Notes: generated from the letters alone by a model not told the origin. A stretch of DNA of 64,000 nucleotides from Betaproteobacteria bacterium (GCA_900299145.1 OMIN01000155.1:62001-126000); one strand, 5' to 3'; counted from the stretch's first letter, positions 1-9,104 are shown. Numbers and translations: made by a program.

Positions 1-18
1 TATCGATAGGGAGATATC

Positions 19-447
19 ATGAGTTATGACTTAGCCGTCTTTGAACCAAGAGATGAATTGAGATATCGCAAAGCTTTTGACGAATGGTATGACCGAACCA
101 CCGATTGGGAAAAGAATTTCAATTACTACAATCCTGAGAACGTAACAGGACCTCTGAGGTTGTGGCTCACAGAGTTCACGAAAGCGTTTCCTCCGTTGAA
201 CGGTCCCATGGCTCCGCCCATAGAACAATTGACCGCAGGAATACGTACTGCGGATCACAATGTAGCGCGCGACCTAATATACATTGCATTTTCTTGGTCT
301 GATGCAGAATTGGCGTATCGCACCTGTTTCGATTTGGCGAAACGATTTCGCGTAGCTTTTCTTGATGCGAGCGGGGATGAAGGGGCGGTTTGGTTTCCCA
401 CCGAAAATGGAAGCCTAGAGATTGTGCATGTTTACAGCGATGAATAG
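19..447 (+). CDS. Hypothetical small cytosolic protein
   Basis: This is a 142-residue protein with no signal peptide or membrane segment. It begins MSYDLAVFEP, a start I associate with uncharacterised small soluble bacterial proteins. An aromatic/acidic middle follows, then a GPLRLWLTEF stretch and an acidic tail ending HVYSDE. The ATG at 19 is preceded by GGGAG at a good ribosome-binding distance. The gene is clearly less GC-rich than its neighbours and uses many A/T-ending codons, which suggests acquisition. Small acidic proteins of this kind can be immunity or accessory proteins, but nothing here proves that role. The open frame and start signal are solid; the function is unknown. Confidence 0.6.
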   Translation: MSYDLAVFEPRDELRYRKAFDEWYDRTTDWEKNFNYYNPENVTGPLRLWLTEFTKAFPPLNGPMAPPIEQLTAGIRTADHNVARDLIYIAFSWSDAELAYRTCFDLAKRFRVAFLDASGDEGAVWFPTENGSLEIVHVYSDE

Positions 448-481
448 CTGAATTCGGAATACCAGACAAAGGATCAAGAAC

Positions 482-1567
482 TTGAACGCCGACATCCAAC
501 TCCCCACCGAACAAACCCGCCAGTGGCTCTACACCCTGTGGCGCACCGCCGGCAGCAACGAACAGGAAGTCCGGCTCACCGCCGATCATCTGGTCGGCGC
601 CAATCTCGCCGGGCATGATTCGCATGGCGTGGGCATGGTGTTACCGTATGTGCGTTCCTTGCAAGCCAAGGAACTTCAATTAAATCAAATACTTACAGTG
701 GTCACCGACACCGGGTCGCTGCTGGTGGTGGACGGCAATCGCGGCATCGGGCAGTCGATGGCGTATCAGACCATGAATCTCGCCATCGAACGCGCCAGGC
801 AAAACGGTGTGGTGATCGTGGGCTTGAAAAACACGCATCACATCGGCCGCGTCGGGCATTGGGCGGAGATGGCGATTGCAGCGAACCTTGCGTCGATCCA
901 CTTCACCAACGTGGTGAGCCGCCCGATTGTCGCGCCGCACGGCGGGCGTCAGGGGCGCCTCGGTACCAATCCGCTTACGGTCGGCCTGCCGCGCCGCGAC
1001 GGGCCGCCGATCCTGCTCGATTTCGCCTCCAGCGCCGTCGCGGTGGGGAAGATTCGCGTCGCCTACAACAAGAAAGGGCCGGCGCCCGCCGGCACACTGA
1101 TCGATCATGAAGGCAACGCCACCACCAACCCGGCGGTAATGTACGAAGAACCGATGGGCGCGCTACTCACCGCCGCCGGTCACAAGGGTTACGCGCTGTC
1201 GCTGGTGTGCGATTTGCTGGGCAGTGCACTGTTCGGTGGCACGACGGCGCAGCCCAGCCGCCTGCGCCCGCCCGCGACGTATAACAACATGCTCGCCATT
1301 GTGTTCGACCCGGCGCGTTTCGGCGCGGGCGAACACTTCGAGCAGGAATCGAAAGCGTTTATCGACTACGTGCAATCGGCCAAACGCACGGATGCGAATG
1401 CGCCGATTGAAATCCCCGGCGATGCCGAACGGCGCTATCGCCGCGAGCGCGCACAGGCAATGCCGGTGGATACGGGCACGCTACAGACCATGGATGATGC
1501 GGCGAAAATGATTAACGCCATGTGTGGGGCGGCGCTGCCGCCGGCGTCATCTTTAATCAAGCGCTAA
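482..1567 (+). CDS. Ldh-family (malate/L-lactate/ureidoglycolate type) NAD(P)-dependent dehydrogenase
   Basis: The 361-residue product belongs to the LDH2/YbiC family, which oxidises 2-hydroxy acids with NAD(P) and is unrelated to classical Rossmann lactate dehydrogenases. Family marks are HDSHGVG at residues 45-51, THHIGRVGHW at about 118-127, a GRLGTNPL segment and a GHKGYALSL helix; the length is normal. The start is the TTG at 482, preceded by AAAGGA 8 nt upstream. The substrate cannot be told from sequence. It is followed tail-to-tail by a tricarboxylate-type binding protein on the other strand. Oddly, codons 66-72 (LQLNQIL) overlap a copy of the AT-rich repeat that otherwise sits between genes, without breaking the frame. 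Confidence 0.85.
   Translation: MNADIQLPTEQTRQWLYTLWRTAGSNEQEVRLTADHLVGANLAGHDSHGVGMVLPYVRSLQAKELQLNQILTVVTDTGSLLVVDGNRGIGQSMAYQTMNLAIERARQNGVVIVGLKNTHHIGRVGHWAEMAIAANLASIHFTNVVSRPIVAPHGGRQGRLGTNPLTVGLPRRDGPPILLDFASSAVAVGKIRVAYNKKGPAPAGTLIDHEGNATTNPAVMYEEPMGALLTAAGHKGYALSLVCDLLGSALFGGTTAQPSRLRPPATYNNMLAIVFDPARFGAGEHFEQESKAFIDYVQSAKRTDANAPIEIPGDAERRYRRERAQAMPVDTGTLQTMDDAAKMINAMCGAALPPASSLIKR
678..697 (-). repeat. AT-rich gene-boundary repeat, copy 1 (inside a CDS)
   Basis: The plus strand reads AATTAAATCAAATACTTACA, the reverse orientation of the consensus TAAGTATTTGATTTTATTGA. It lies inside the Ldh-family gene and is translated in frame, within an otherwise GC-rich coding sequence. Confidence 0.6.
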
Positions 1568-1608
1568 CCGTCACTCGATTACTGCGTCAATCCGGCGTTA
1601 ACCTGGCA

Positions 1609-2571
1609 TCAATCCAGTTTAACCCCCGCCGCCCTCACCACCGCGCCCCACTTGGCGTGATCGTTCTTCAACTGCGCGGCCAGTTGCTCGGGCGTGCCGG
1701 GCGCGGGCTCGGCGCCGCGTGCGATCAGGCGCTCGCGCAAATCTTTGTCGGCGAGTGCCTTGTGAATACCGCTGTTCATTTTGTCGACGATGTCGCGCGG
1801 CGTTTTGGCGGGGAAAAAGAGGCCATACCAGTTAAGCGCTTCGACTTTGGCGACACCCGCTTCCACCGCCGAGGGCACGTCGGGCAGCAACGCGGCGCGC
1901 TGCCCCACGGTGACGAACAGCGCGCGCAGTTTCCCGCTTTGCACATGCGGCAGCAGCACCGGCAAATCGGCAGCGAGCAGTTGCGAATGCCCGCCGATGG
2001 TGGCGGTGACTGCAGGCGCCGCGCCGCCGTACGGCACATGCGTGATATTCGTGCCAGTCTCCATCTTGAAGAGCTCGATCACGAGGTGCGCGATGCCGCC
2101 ATTGCCGGTGGACGCGCCATTCAACTGGCCGGGCCGCGCCCTGGCAAGCGCGATCAACTCTTTCACGTTCTTCACCGGCAGCGAGGGGTGGATGGTTAAC
2201 AGCTCCGGCGTGTTGCTCACGACGGAGATCGGCGCGAAATCGCGGAACAGATCAAACGGCAGTTTTGGGTAAACATGCGGATAGATCGCCAGTGATGTGC
2301 TGGTCATGATCAGCGCGTAACCATCCGGCACGGATTTCGCCACATTGTCAACACCTATGGTGCCGCCCGCGCCGCCGCGATTGTCGATGATGACCGATTG
2401 CCCCATCGCCTCGCCAAGCTTGGGCGACATCATGCGCGCCACGATGTCGATTGGCCCGCCCGCCGGAAAGCCGATCACGATGCGTATTTGTTTGGCGGGA
2501 TAGCTCTGCGCGCCCGCACCGGAAGCCACGCATGCCAGCGCAGCGGCCAGCAGTGTCAGTAGGTTCTTCAT
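1609..2571 (-). CDS. Bug/TctC-family periplasmic solute-binding protein
   Basis: The 320-residue protein has a cleavable signal peptide (hydrophobic residues 3-20, cleavage near AGAQ-SYP). The TctC fold follows: PIRIVIGFPAGG-like start (here IRIVIGFPAGGPID, residues 29-42), IIDNRGGAGG near 61-70, VPDGYALIMTS, the FRDFAPIS block near 111, and HVPYGGAAPAV near 180. Bug proteins capture small carboxylates in the periplasm, either for a TctAB permease or as ligand sensors. No tctA or tctB lies in the window, so this is an orphan. The ATG at 2571 is followed by MKNLL, typical of this family. The ligand is not predictable. Confidence 0.9.
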   Translation of the reverse strand: MKNLLTLLAAALACVASGAGAQSYPAKQIRIVIGFPAGGPIDIVARMMSPKLGEAMGQSVIIDNRGGAGGTIGVDNVAKSVPDGYALIMTSTSLAIYPHVYPKLPFDLFRDFAPISVVSNTPELLTIHPSLPVKNVKELIALARARPGQLNGASTGNGGIAHLVIELFKMETGTNITHVPYGGAAPAVTATIGGHSQLLAADLPVLLPHVQSGKLRALFVTVGQRAALLPDVPSAVEAGVAKVEALNWYGLFFPAKTPRDIVDKMNSGIHKALADKDLRERLIARGAEPAPGTPEQLAAQLKNDHAKWGAVVRAAGVKLD

Positions 2572-2775
2572 CGTCTGCCTTCCTTACCTAGGTACCCCGT
2601 TATCTCGCTGCCTGTTCAGCGCCATGATTGTGGGCCAGCCCGGCGTGGAAAACAAATGCCCGCTTTGAGCGTGCCGGTTGAGTGAACAGGGTGGCACTGT
2701 TAGCATTCGCGCGCCAGCCCCGGCGCCATTTTGCGTGGTGTCGCACACGGTCAGCCCCGTTTGACGAAAAATATA

Positions 2776-2800
2776 TAAGTATCTGATTTATTTGAGTTTT
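2776..2800 (+). repeat. AT-rich gene-boundary repeat, copy 2
   Basis: It begins TAAGTATCTGATTTATTTGA and ends 7 nt before the ATG at 2807, so it occupies the 5' untranslated region of the MmgE/PrpD gene in the same orientation as that gene. Confidence 0.7.
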
Positions 2801-2806
2801 GCGCCT

Positions 2807-4206
2807 ATGAGCCACGAAGCCTCCCAGGACAACCCTTACACGCGCGGCATCGCGCAATTCGTTTCAAGCCTGTCTTACGACGCGATTCCCGCCGAAGTCA
2901 AAGCGCGCATCAAGTTGTTGATGCTTGATGCGCTTGGCTGCGCGCTTTACGGCGCGGATCTTGAATGGAGCCGCATGCTGCAACACACGCTCACGCAGGT
3001 GGATGCCTCGCGCACCTGCAATGTGTGGGGCACAACGCGCAAACTTTCCGCGCCGCACGCAGCATTGATCAACGGCACTCAGGTGCAGGGCTTTGAACTG
3101 GATGATGTGCATCGCGCGGGCGTGCTGCATGTGGGCGCAGTCGTGCTGCCGTCACTCATCAGCATCACCGAAATGCGCCCCGGCATGAGCGGCAGGGAGT
3201 TCATCACTGCGGCCGTCGCCGGCTACGAAATTGGCCCGCGCGTGGGCCTGTGCATGCGCCCGGATCACCTCCTGCAGGGCTGGCATTCGGGGGCGACGCT
3301 GGGCGTCTTTTCGTCCGCAGCGGGTGCGGCGCGTGCGCTGAAACTGGATGTGGACAAAACCGTGCACGCACTCGGCATCGCCGGCACGCAATCAGCGGGG
3401 CTGATGGCAGCACAGTACGGCGCCATGGTGAAGCGCATGCACGCGGGCCGGGCGTCGCAATCGGGGCTGTACGGCGCGCTGATCGCGGAAAGCGGATTCA
3501 CCGGCTCGTTAACGTGCTGGAAAGCGACTACGGCGGCTTCTGCTCCACCTTCTCGCGCTCGCACGACCGTTACGACTTGAAGGAACTCACCGCGGGCTTC
3601 GGCAGCACGTGGCAAACCATGGGTGTGGCGTTGAAGTTTTACTCGTGCGTGGGCAGCAACCACACCACGCTCGATGCCATCCGCGACATGCAGGCCGAAA
3701 AGCCCTTCGGCGCGAAAGACGTGAAACTCATCGACGTGCACGGCTCGCAAGTCACCATGGATCACGTCGGCTGGACATATGTGCCGCAAGGTTTGACCTC
3801 GGCGCAATTGAACCTGCCGTATTGCATTGCCACATGGCTGCTGGAGGGCGACTGTTTCGTCGATCAGTTCACCGAAGACAAAGTCGCCGACCCCACGCGG
3901 ATGAAGCTCTCGGAAATCGTGCACGTGCATCACGACGACGCAATCACAAAGCTCGGCGCAAAAATGCGCCACAAGGTTCGCGTGCAAGTGGCGCTAAACG
4001 ACGGCTCGCGCATGGAGCGCACGGTCGAATCCGCGCGCGGCAGCGAATACAAATTCGCCAGCGAAGCCGATATCGTCGAGAAGTTTGAAAAGCTCGCGGC
4101 CAAAGCATTGCCCAAGCCGCAAGTGGAACAACTGCGTGACGCGATGCTCGGGCTGGATAAGCTGGATGATGCGGTGAAAATTGCGCAATTGCTCGGTAAG
4201 CAATAG
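2807..4206 (+). pseudogene. MmgE/PrpD family protein, broken by a single-base frameshift
   Basis: Two overlapping frames together encode one about 466-residue MmgE/PrpD protein, the fold of 2-methylcitrate dehydratase, cis-aconitate decarboxylase and iminodisuccinate epimerase. The first frame starts at ATG 2807 (MSHEASQDNPY) and holds the helical domain, including ALINGTQVQGFELDD and GWHSGATLGVFSSAAGAARAL. It goes out of frame after GFTG (codon ending at 3505). The sequence resumes one frame over as VNVLESDYGGFCSTFS and runs to the stop at 4206 with the C-terminal lid domain. Restoring one base near 3506 (GGC-nTC-GTT) would repair it. Both halves look conserved, so the break is either recent or a sequence error. 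A distinct paralogue lies at 20538-21902. Confidence 0.8.
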
Positions 4207-4210
4207 AAAT

Positions 4211-4236
4211 ATTTATCAAATAAATCAAAAGGTTAC
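4211..4236 (-). repeat. AT-rich gene-boundary repeat, copy 3 (degenerate)
   Basis: This weaker copy (TCAAATAAATCAAAAGGTTA at its core) lies in the 33-nt gap between the stop at 4206 and the ATG at 4240. Its AAAGG portion doubles as the ribosome-binding site. Confidence 0.4.
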
Positions 4237-4239
4237 AAC

Positions 4240-4977
4240 ATGAACCCACCCTCCCAATCCGTCATCACCGAATTCGCTCCCACGGGCAAGCTGCGCTGCG
4301 GCCTGAATATGAGCAACTTTCTGCTGACTGGGCGCGATGCCGCCGGGGCGCCCATTGGCGTTGCACCCGACATCGGCCGCGAGCTGGCAAAGCGGCTTGG
4401 CGTCGACGCGGTGATGGTGCCGTACGCCGGGCCCGGCCTTCTCGCCGACGACGCGGGCAAGAATCTGTGGGACGTGGCGTTTTTGGGTGCCGAACCACAG
4501 CGCGCGAACGTCATCGACTTTACGGCGGCTTACAGTGAAATCGAGGCCACTTATCTGCTGCCCGCGGGTTCACCGCTGAAATCCATCGCCGGGGTGGATG
4601 CGAAAGGGGTGCGCATCGCCGTGCCGGAACGCAGCGCCTACGAACTATGGCTCACGCGCAATATCAGGAACGCCGAACTCATCCGCTTCAAGGGCGGCGA
4701 CGAAACCTTCAAGCGTTTTGTCGAGGACAAGTTCGATGCGCTCGCCGGCCTACGCCCGCGCCTCATCGAAGATCATGCGAAACTGCCCGGCTCGATTTTG
4801 CTCAACGGTAATTTCACCGCCGTGCAGCAGGCAGCGGGCACGCCCAAGGGCCGCGCGGCCGCATTCGCCTATTTGCGTGAATTCATTGAGGACATCAAGG
4901 CCAGCGGGCTGGTGGCGCAGGCGATTGCTCGCAATAACGTGCGCGGTTTGACCGTGGCGGCAGCGGCCGCCGCTTGA
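4240..4977 (+). CDS. Family-3 (amino-acid type) solute-binding protein without signal peptide
   Basis: The 245-residue protein resembles ABC-transporter family-3 binding proteins. It has LRCGLNMSNFLLTG near residues 20-33, PIGVAPDIGRELAKRLGVD near 40-60, and IDFTAAYSEIEATYLLP near 90-106, the usual blocks of the polar amino-acid binding fold. No hydrophobic signal peptide is present, although SBPs normally need one. A subgroup that starts directly at the TGKLR block exists, so the lack may be genuine. The ATG at 4240 has AAAGG upstream, inside an AT-rich repeat copy. It follows the frameshifted MmgE/PrpD gene by 33 nt and may share its transcript. The ligand is unknown. Confidence 0.75.
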   Translation: MNPPSQSVITEFAPTGKLRCGLNMSNFLLTGRDAAGAPIGVAPDIGRELAKRLGVDAVMVPYAGPGLLADDAGKNLWDVAFLGAEPQRANVIDFTAAYSEIEATYLLPAGSPLKSIAGVDAKGVRIAVPERSAYELWLTRNIRNAELIRFKGGDETFKRFVEDKFDALAGLRPRLIEDHAKLPGSILLNGNFTAVQQAAGTPKGRAAAFAYLREFIEDIKASGLVAQAIARNNVRGLTVAAAAAA

Positions 4978-5008
4978 AGATCGCGTTGGACGCGGCGGTG
5001 TAGTGCTT

Positions 5009-6013
5009 CTACGGCTCGCCTGTCAGGCCGCGTTCACTCAGCAGTAGACATTTGCCGACAATCTTGCGCCCGGCAACCAGGGACAGCGCTTTGGGTGCTT
5101 GTTCAAAACCCATGCGCTGATGGATCAAGGGCGTCAACGCGCCCGTGCGCACCTTGTCGAGCAGCCCCGTCATCAATTCCGCCCAGCGGTCAGGATGACG
5201 CTGGGTGAACCCGCCATACGGTGCGCCCACCACCGACAGTCCGCCGAACAATATGCGGTTGGCGGGGGCGGAGGGGATGCGTCCACCGGCAAAGCCCACC
5301 ACCAGCACGCGGCCGTCTATTGCCGTAGAGCGCATCGTGGCGTCAAACACATCGCCACCGACCGGATCGAAGGACACATCCGCGCCGCGTCCGCTGGTGA
5401 GTTCACGTATACGTTCGGTCAGCGGTTCGCGGTTGGTGTTGACCACGAAGTCCGCGCCCTCGGCTCTGACCTTTTGCAGTTTCTTGTCATCGCCGCCCGT
5501 GGCGATCACCGTGGCCCCCAGCATTTTGCCGAGCTTTACTGCTGCCAGACCCACTCCGCCCGAGGCGCCATGCACGGCCAGCACTTCACCCGGCTGCAGA
5601 TTCGCGCGATGCTTGAGCGCGTAGTAGCTCGTGCCGAAGTTCAATGGAAATCCGGCGATGTCCGTGAGGCGTATGCCCGCCGGCACGTGCACCGCGCGAA
5701 TGGCGGGCAGGGTGACGTCATCGGCAAAGCATTGGCGCACGTCGTTGTTTTGCACCAGCACGCGGTCACCTGGCTTGAAAGTTGAAACGCCTTCGCCGCA
5801 ATCCATCACGACGCCCGCGCCTTCGGTGCCCAGCACGAACGGCGGTGTAAGTTTCACCTGATATTTGCCGGTAGTTACCAGCAGATCGCCGAAATTCACA
5901 CCGGCCGCGTAAATGGCAACACGGATTTCGCCATAGCCGGGCGCGCGCGAGGGCCACTCCATCACTTTCAGAGAATGTGCGCCAGTCAGTGCGGTGCAGA
6001 CGACGGCTTTCAC
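5009..6013 (-). CDS. Zinc-independent MDR-family NADPH:quinone oxidoreductase-like protein
   Basis: The 334-residue medium-chain dehydrogenase/reductase has the quinone-oxidoreductase layout. A GroES-like N-terminal half contains VNFGDLLVTTGKY and PFVLGTEGAGVV, and a Rossmann half contains HGASGGVGLAAVKLGK and GADVSFDPVGGDVF. The Cys/His zinc ligands of alcohol dehydrogenases are absent, as expected for this class. The start is a GTG at 6013 that overlaps the stop of the upstream ligase in a GTGA arrangement, implying translational coupling. Together the pair suggests activation of a carboxylic acid to its CoA thioester plus reduction of an enoyl or quinone intermediate; that pathway is inference. 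Confidence 0.85.
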   Translation of the reverse strand: MKAVVCTALTGAHSLKVMEWPSRAPGYGEIRVAIYAAGVNFGDLLVTTGKYQVKLTPPFVLGTEGAGVVMDCGEGVSTFKPGDRVLVQNNDVRQCFADDVTLPAIRAVHVPAGIRLTDIAGFPLNFGTSYYALKHRANLQPGEVLAVHGASGGVGLAAVKLGKMLGATVIATGGDDKKLQKVRAEGADFVVNTNREPLTERIRELTSGRGADVSFDPVGGDVFDATMRSTAIDGRVLVVGFAGGRIPSAPANRILFGGLSVVGAPYGGFTQRHPDRWAELMTGLLDKVRTGALTPLIHQRMGFEQAPKALSLVAGRKIVGKCLLLSERGLTGEP

Positions 6014-7620
6014 GCGCCGGCATCCCACACGTTTGCGCTCAAGCCCTGTTGCGCGAGTTTGTTCTTTTCCACTTTGTTGGTGCCGGTGCGCGGCAGCGTG
6101 TCGACGATTTCGATGTAGCGCGGCCACATGAATTTCGGCAACTGCGCCTTCAGCCACGCATGCAATTCCGCCGGAGCGAGCATGCAGCCAGCCTTCAGCA
6201 CGGCAATCAACCGGATGTCGTCTTCGCCCGCGCCGGCGGCATGCGCCAGCACCACGCACTCGGCAATCGCCGGATGCGCCGCAGCACTGCGCTCGATATC
6301 ACTGGATGAAACATTTTCACCACGCCGCCGGATACGGTCTTTCTTGCGGTCGATGTAAAAATAATTGCCCGCTGCATCACGCCGCAGCAAGTCACCGGTG
6401 TGAAACCACAGATTGCGCCAGGCCTCCAGCGTGGCTTGCGGCTGGTTGAAATAACCTTGCATCGCCAGATAGGGTTTGCGCGGCCGGCCCACCAGTTCGC
6501 CGGGTTCTCCATCGGGCACCGGCATGTCGTGATCGTCAACGAGCGCCAATTCCCAGTCCTCATGCGCGCGCCCCGTCGAGCCCAACACACGTTCCGGATA
6601 TGGAAAATACAGCAGGTAACTCGTCTCGGTCATGGCGAAAGCCTCGAGCGTGCGCACGCCGAATCGCGCCTCGAATTCAACATCGTGCGCGGCATTGAAA
6701 ATCGCGCGAACGCGATGCGCGCGGTCGAACGCGCCGGGCGGCTGCGCCTTGATCTGCGGCACAATGGCATGCACCACATAACCCAAGGTGGCGTTGCAGT
6801 GCGCCGCCCGCTCCCAGTAACGCGAAGCGCTGAAGCGCTCATCGATCACCGCGTGGGCGCCGAGCACCAGCGCAGGCAGCGCGCACATGCGGCTCGACAG
6901 GCCGTGAAACAGCGGCAGCGGTGAATACAGAATATCGTCGCGCGTCATGCCCGACAACCGCATGAAGGTGCACGCCGAGGTAAACGTCAGCGCGTCCGGC
7001 AGCATCACACCCTTCGCCGGTCCGGTGGTGCCGGAGGTGTACGAAATCATCTGAATGCGCCGGTAGTCCGGCGGCAGCGCTGGATCGTCGGCGCCCGGCA
7101 CGAATAAATCCTCAAATAAATCATATAGTTGTGTTCTGTCGTGATTGGGCGCATGGCCCGCCACGGCTACCCAAGGCAAAGCGCGTTTCGTGGCCTCGTT
7201 CAGCGTATTGAGTGCAGGCAGCAGGCTGTCCTGAACAATCATGCCCTGCGCCTGAGCATCATCCACTTGCGCTTCGAGCAGCGCACCCTTCAACTGCGGG
7301 TTAAGCGGCACAATGGCCGCACCCAGCAGGCTGCACGCATACCACGCCAGCACGAACGCCAAACCATTCGGTAGCAGCAACAGCACGCGGCTGCCTTCGA
7401 CGATGCCGCGTTGCGACAAGCCGCGCGCCAGTTCAGTGACGCGGCGTTCGGTTTCCGCAAAGGTGATCGTGTGATCGCCAAATGTCAGATAAGGCCGCTC
7501 GCCATCCACGTGGGCGCGATGCCGCAAAAAAATGCCGATATTGCGCAATGGCAGTGGCAAATCGCGCAGCGTTTGCGGCGGCAGCGCGGAGAGGTCGTGT
7601 GCGGAATCAGTAGTGTTCAT
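6010..7620 (-). CDS. AMP-dependent acyl-CoA synthetase/ligase
   Basis: This 536-residue ANL-superfamily enzyme activates a carboxylic acid with ATP and loads it on CoA. The phosphate-binding loop SYTSGTTGPAKGVML is near residue 190. The hinge and C-terminal domain show TGDLLRRDAAGNYFYIDRKK and GENVSS, and the catalytic lysine block is RTGTNKVEKNKL near the C-terminus. I chose ATG 7620 (MNTTDSAHDL) over an upstream in-frame extension because the family starts near there. Its stop overlaps the GTG of the reductase gene downstream. A copy of the AT-rich repeat is embedded in frame near codon 167 (TQLYDLFEDL). The acyl substrate is unknown. Confidence 0.88.
   Translation of the reverse strand: MNTTDSAHDLSALPPQTLRDLPLPLRNIGIFLRHRAHVDGERPYLTFGDHTITFAETERRVTELARGLSQRGIVEGSRVLLLLPNGLAFVLAWYACSLLGAAIVPLNPQLKGALLEAQVDDAQAQGMIVQDSLLPALNTLNEATKRALPWVAVAGHAPNHDRTQLYDLFEDLFVPGADDPALPPDYRRIQMISYTSGTTGPAKGVMLPDALTFTSACTFMRLSGMTRDDILYSPLPLFHGLSSRMCALPALVLGAHAVIDERFSASRYWERAAHCNATLGYVVHAIVPQIKAQPPGAFDRAHRVRAIFNAAHDVEFEARFGVRTLEAFAMTETSYLLYFPYPERVLGSTGRAHEDWELALVDDHDMPVPDGEPGELVGRPRKPYLAMQGYFNQPQATLEAWRNLWFHTGDLLRRDAAGNYFYIDRKKDRIRRRGENVSSSDIERSAAAHPAIAECVVLAHAAGAGEDDIRLIAVLKAGCMLAPAELHAWLKAQLPKFMWPRYIEIVDTLPRTGTNKVEKNKLAQQGLSANVWDAGA
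7111..7131 (-). repeat. AT-rich gene-boundary repeat, copy 4 (inside a CDS)
   Basis: The plus strand reads CTCAAATAAATCATATAGTT. On the coding strand of the acyl-CoA synthetase it is translated as part of QLYDLFED, so the frame is kept. It matches the AACTATCTGATTT variant of the motif with two differences. Confidence 0.5.
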
Positions 7621-7719
7621 GGCAAAAGTTGCGGTTACCGGCGGCCTGCGACAGCACCAGCCGCGCGCGCTCAACGTATACTACACGAGCGTGTTGCCGC
7701 GTTTGAACCGGAGATCACC

Positions 7720-8727
7720 ATGCCGCGCCCGTTGATGTGCCTTCTGACAATAGCCCAGCGAAGGGTAACTGCCGGGTTGTGTCTTGCAGCAGCCGTGGCC
7801 GGGCCGTTGGCTGCCGCGCAGCCTGCGCCAGTGGCCTATCCCGTCAAGCCCATACGCATGCTGGTGCCCTTCGCGGCAGGGGGCGGCGCCGACATCGTGA
7901 TGCGCCCTTTCGTGCAAAAAATGATCGACAACATCGGGCAGACTGTCGTCTACGAAAATCGCGGCGGCGCGGGTGGCGTTCTCGCGGGTGAAATCGTCGC
8001 CCGCGCGGCACCCGACGGGTATACGCTACTGGTGGGCGCGGTGTCGGTGATGACAGTAACGCCGCATCTCGTGAAGATGCCGTTCGATCCGCTAAAAGAC
8101 CTCGCTCCCATTACGAAAATCGCTGAAGTCGCCAGCGTGCTCGCCGCACGGCCCGGCTTCACTCCGCGCACGCTGAAGGAAATTGTTGCCTATGCCAGGG
8201 CCAGCCCCGGCAAACTGATCTGGGGCATCACCGGCATCGGCGCGCCGGGGCATTTGTCGCTGGAAAAATTCCGCACCGAACAAACCATTGATCTCACCAT
8301 GGTCGCCTACAAGGGCGCGGGGCCGGGCGTGCTGGCTTTACTTGGCGGCGAGGTTGACATCATGTCCGCCAATCCCGGCGTGTTTATACCACACATTAAA
8401 TCCGGCAAGCTGCGCCCGATTGGCACCTCCAGCGCACAGCGCATGGCCATCATGCCCGACGTGCCGACTTACGCCGAGCTGGGCTTTCCCGGCTATGTAT
8501 TTGTCTCGTGGTACGGTCTGGCGGCACCGCTGGGCACACCCGAACCAGTGATCAAAAAGCTGTATGAAGAAAGTGCCCGCATCCTGAAGGAGCCGGACAT
8601 TGTCACCGGCTTCGCTCGCGACGGCGGCCTGCCCGGCGGCAACACGCCGATCGCGTTTGCGAAAGACATTCGTGACGAGTACGCCGAAGCCGGGCGGCTG
8701 TTGAAGCGTACAAAGGGCAAGCTCTAG
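7720..8727 (+). CDS. Bug/TctC-family periplasmic solute-binding protein
   Basis: The 335-residue protein starts at ATG 7720 after GGAG. It has an unusually long positively charged lead (MPRPLMCLLTIAQRRVTAG), then a hydrophobic core with cleavage around AAAQP. Binding-protein blocks are PIRMLVPFAAGGGADIVMRP near residue 48, VYENRGGAGGVLAG near 83, PFDPLKDLAPITK near 122, and GVFIPHIKSGKLRPIG near 220. It is divergent from the acyl-CoA synthetase gene (100 nt apart), which suggests a shared regulatory region and that it delivers that enzyme's substrate. The last four bases overlap the stop of the convergent DUF1428 gene. Confidence 0.88.
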   Translation: MPRPLMCLLTIAQRRVTAGLCLAAAVAGPLAAAQPAPVAYPVKPIRMLVPFAAGGGADIVMRPFVQKMIDNIGQTVVYENRGGAGGVLAGEIVARAAPDGYTLLVGAVSVMTVTPHLVKMPFDPLKDLAPITKIAEVASVLAARPGFTPRTLKEIVAYARASPGKLIWGITGIGAPGHLSLEKFRTEQTIDLTMVAYKGAGPGVLALLGGEVDIMSANPGVFIPHIKSGKLRPIGTSSAQRMAIMPDVPTYAELGFPGYVFVSWYGLAAPLGTPEPVIKKLYEESARILKEPDIVTGFARDGGLPGGNTPIAFAKDIRDEYAEAGRLLKRTKGKL

Positions 8728-9095
8728 CAACCCGCCCGAAGTTCCACAAGCGACTTGAATCCACCGTAGATCATGCGCTTTGCGTCGAACGGCATCCCCG
8801 CCGATCTGCACATGGCCGCGATGCGCGGGTCCTTCATCACTTTGGCGTTGACGCGGTCGCGATGCGCGCGCGACTTGTAAGCGATGTAGGCGAATACCAC
8901 CGTCTCGCTCGGTTTCAATTTCACCGCCTGCGGAAACGATGTCAACTCGCCCGGCTTCGCGTCATCGGCCACAAACTCGGCGTAATCCAGAGCGCCATAC
9001 TCACGCCAGATGCGACCGCACTGGCGTGCAAGCCGCCGGTACGCCGTCAGTTTTTTCTTAGGCACGGGCACTACAAAGCCATCGACATAGCCCAT
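8724..9095 (-). CDS. DUF1428 family protein
   Basis: The 123-residue protein begins MGYVDGFVVPVPKKKL, the hallmark of DUF1428 (YbaA-like), a small alpha/beta-barrel dimer of unknown function. Other family blocks are SETVVFAYIAYKSRAHRDRVNAK (part-conserved, residues about 63-85) and MRYGGF-like KRMIYGGFKSL near 106. The start at 9095 is preceded by AAAGGGA inside a repeat copy. It is the last gene of the minus-strand row that starts near 13237 behind the ECF42-type promoter, so it is probably one of the small genes carried by that regulon. Confidence 0.85.
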   Translation of the reverse strand: MGYVDGFVVPVPKKKLTAYRRLARQCGRIWREYGALDYAEFVADDAKPGELTSFPQAVKLKPSETVVFAYIAYKSRAHRDRVNAKVMKDPRIAAMCRSAGMPFDAKRMIYGGFKSLVELRAGC

Positions 9096-9104
9096 AAAAA
9101 TCCC

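Noticed and set aside
2792-3580. TTG at 2792 as the start of the MmgE/PrpD gene
   Set aside because: The codons before ATG 2807 lie in the AT-rich repeat and are not family-like; MSHEASQDNPY is the natural beginning.
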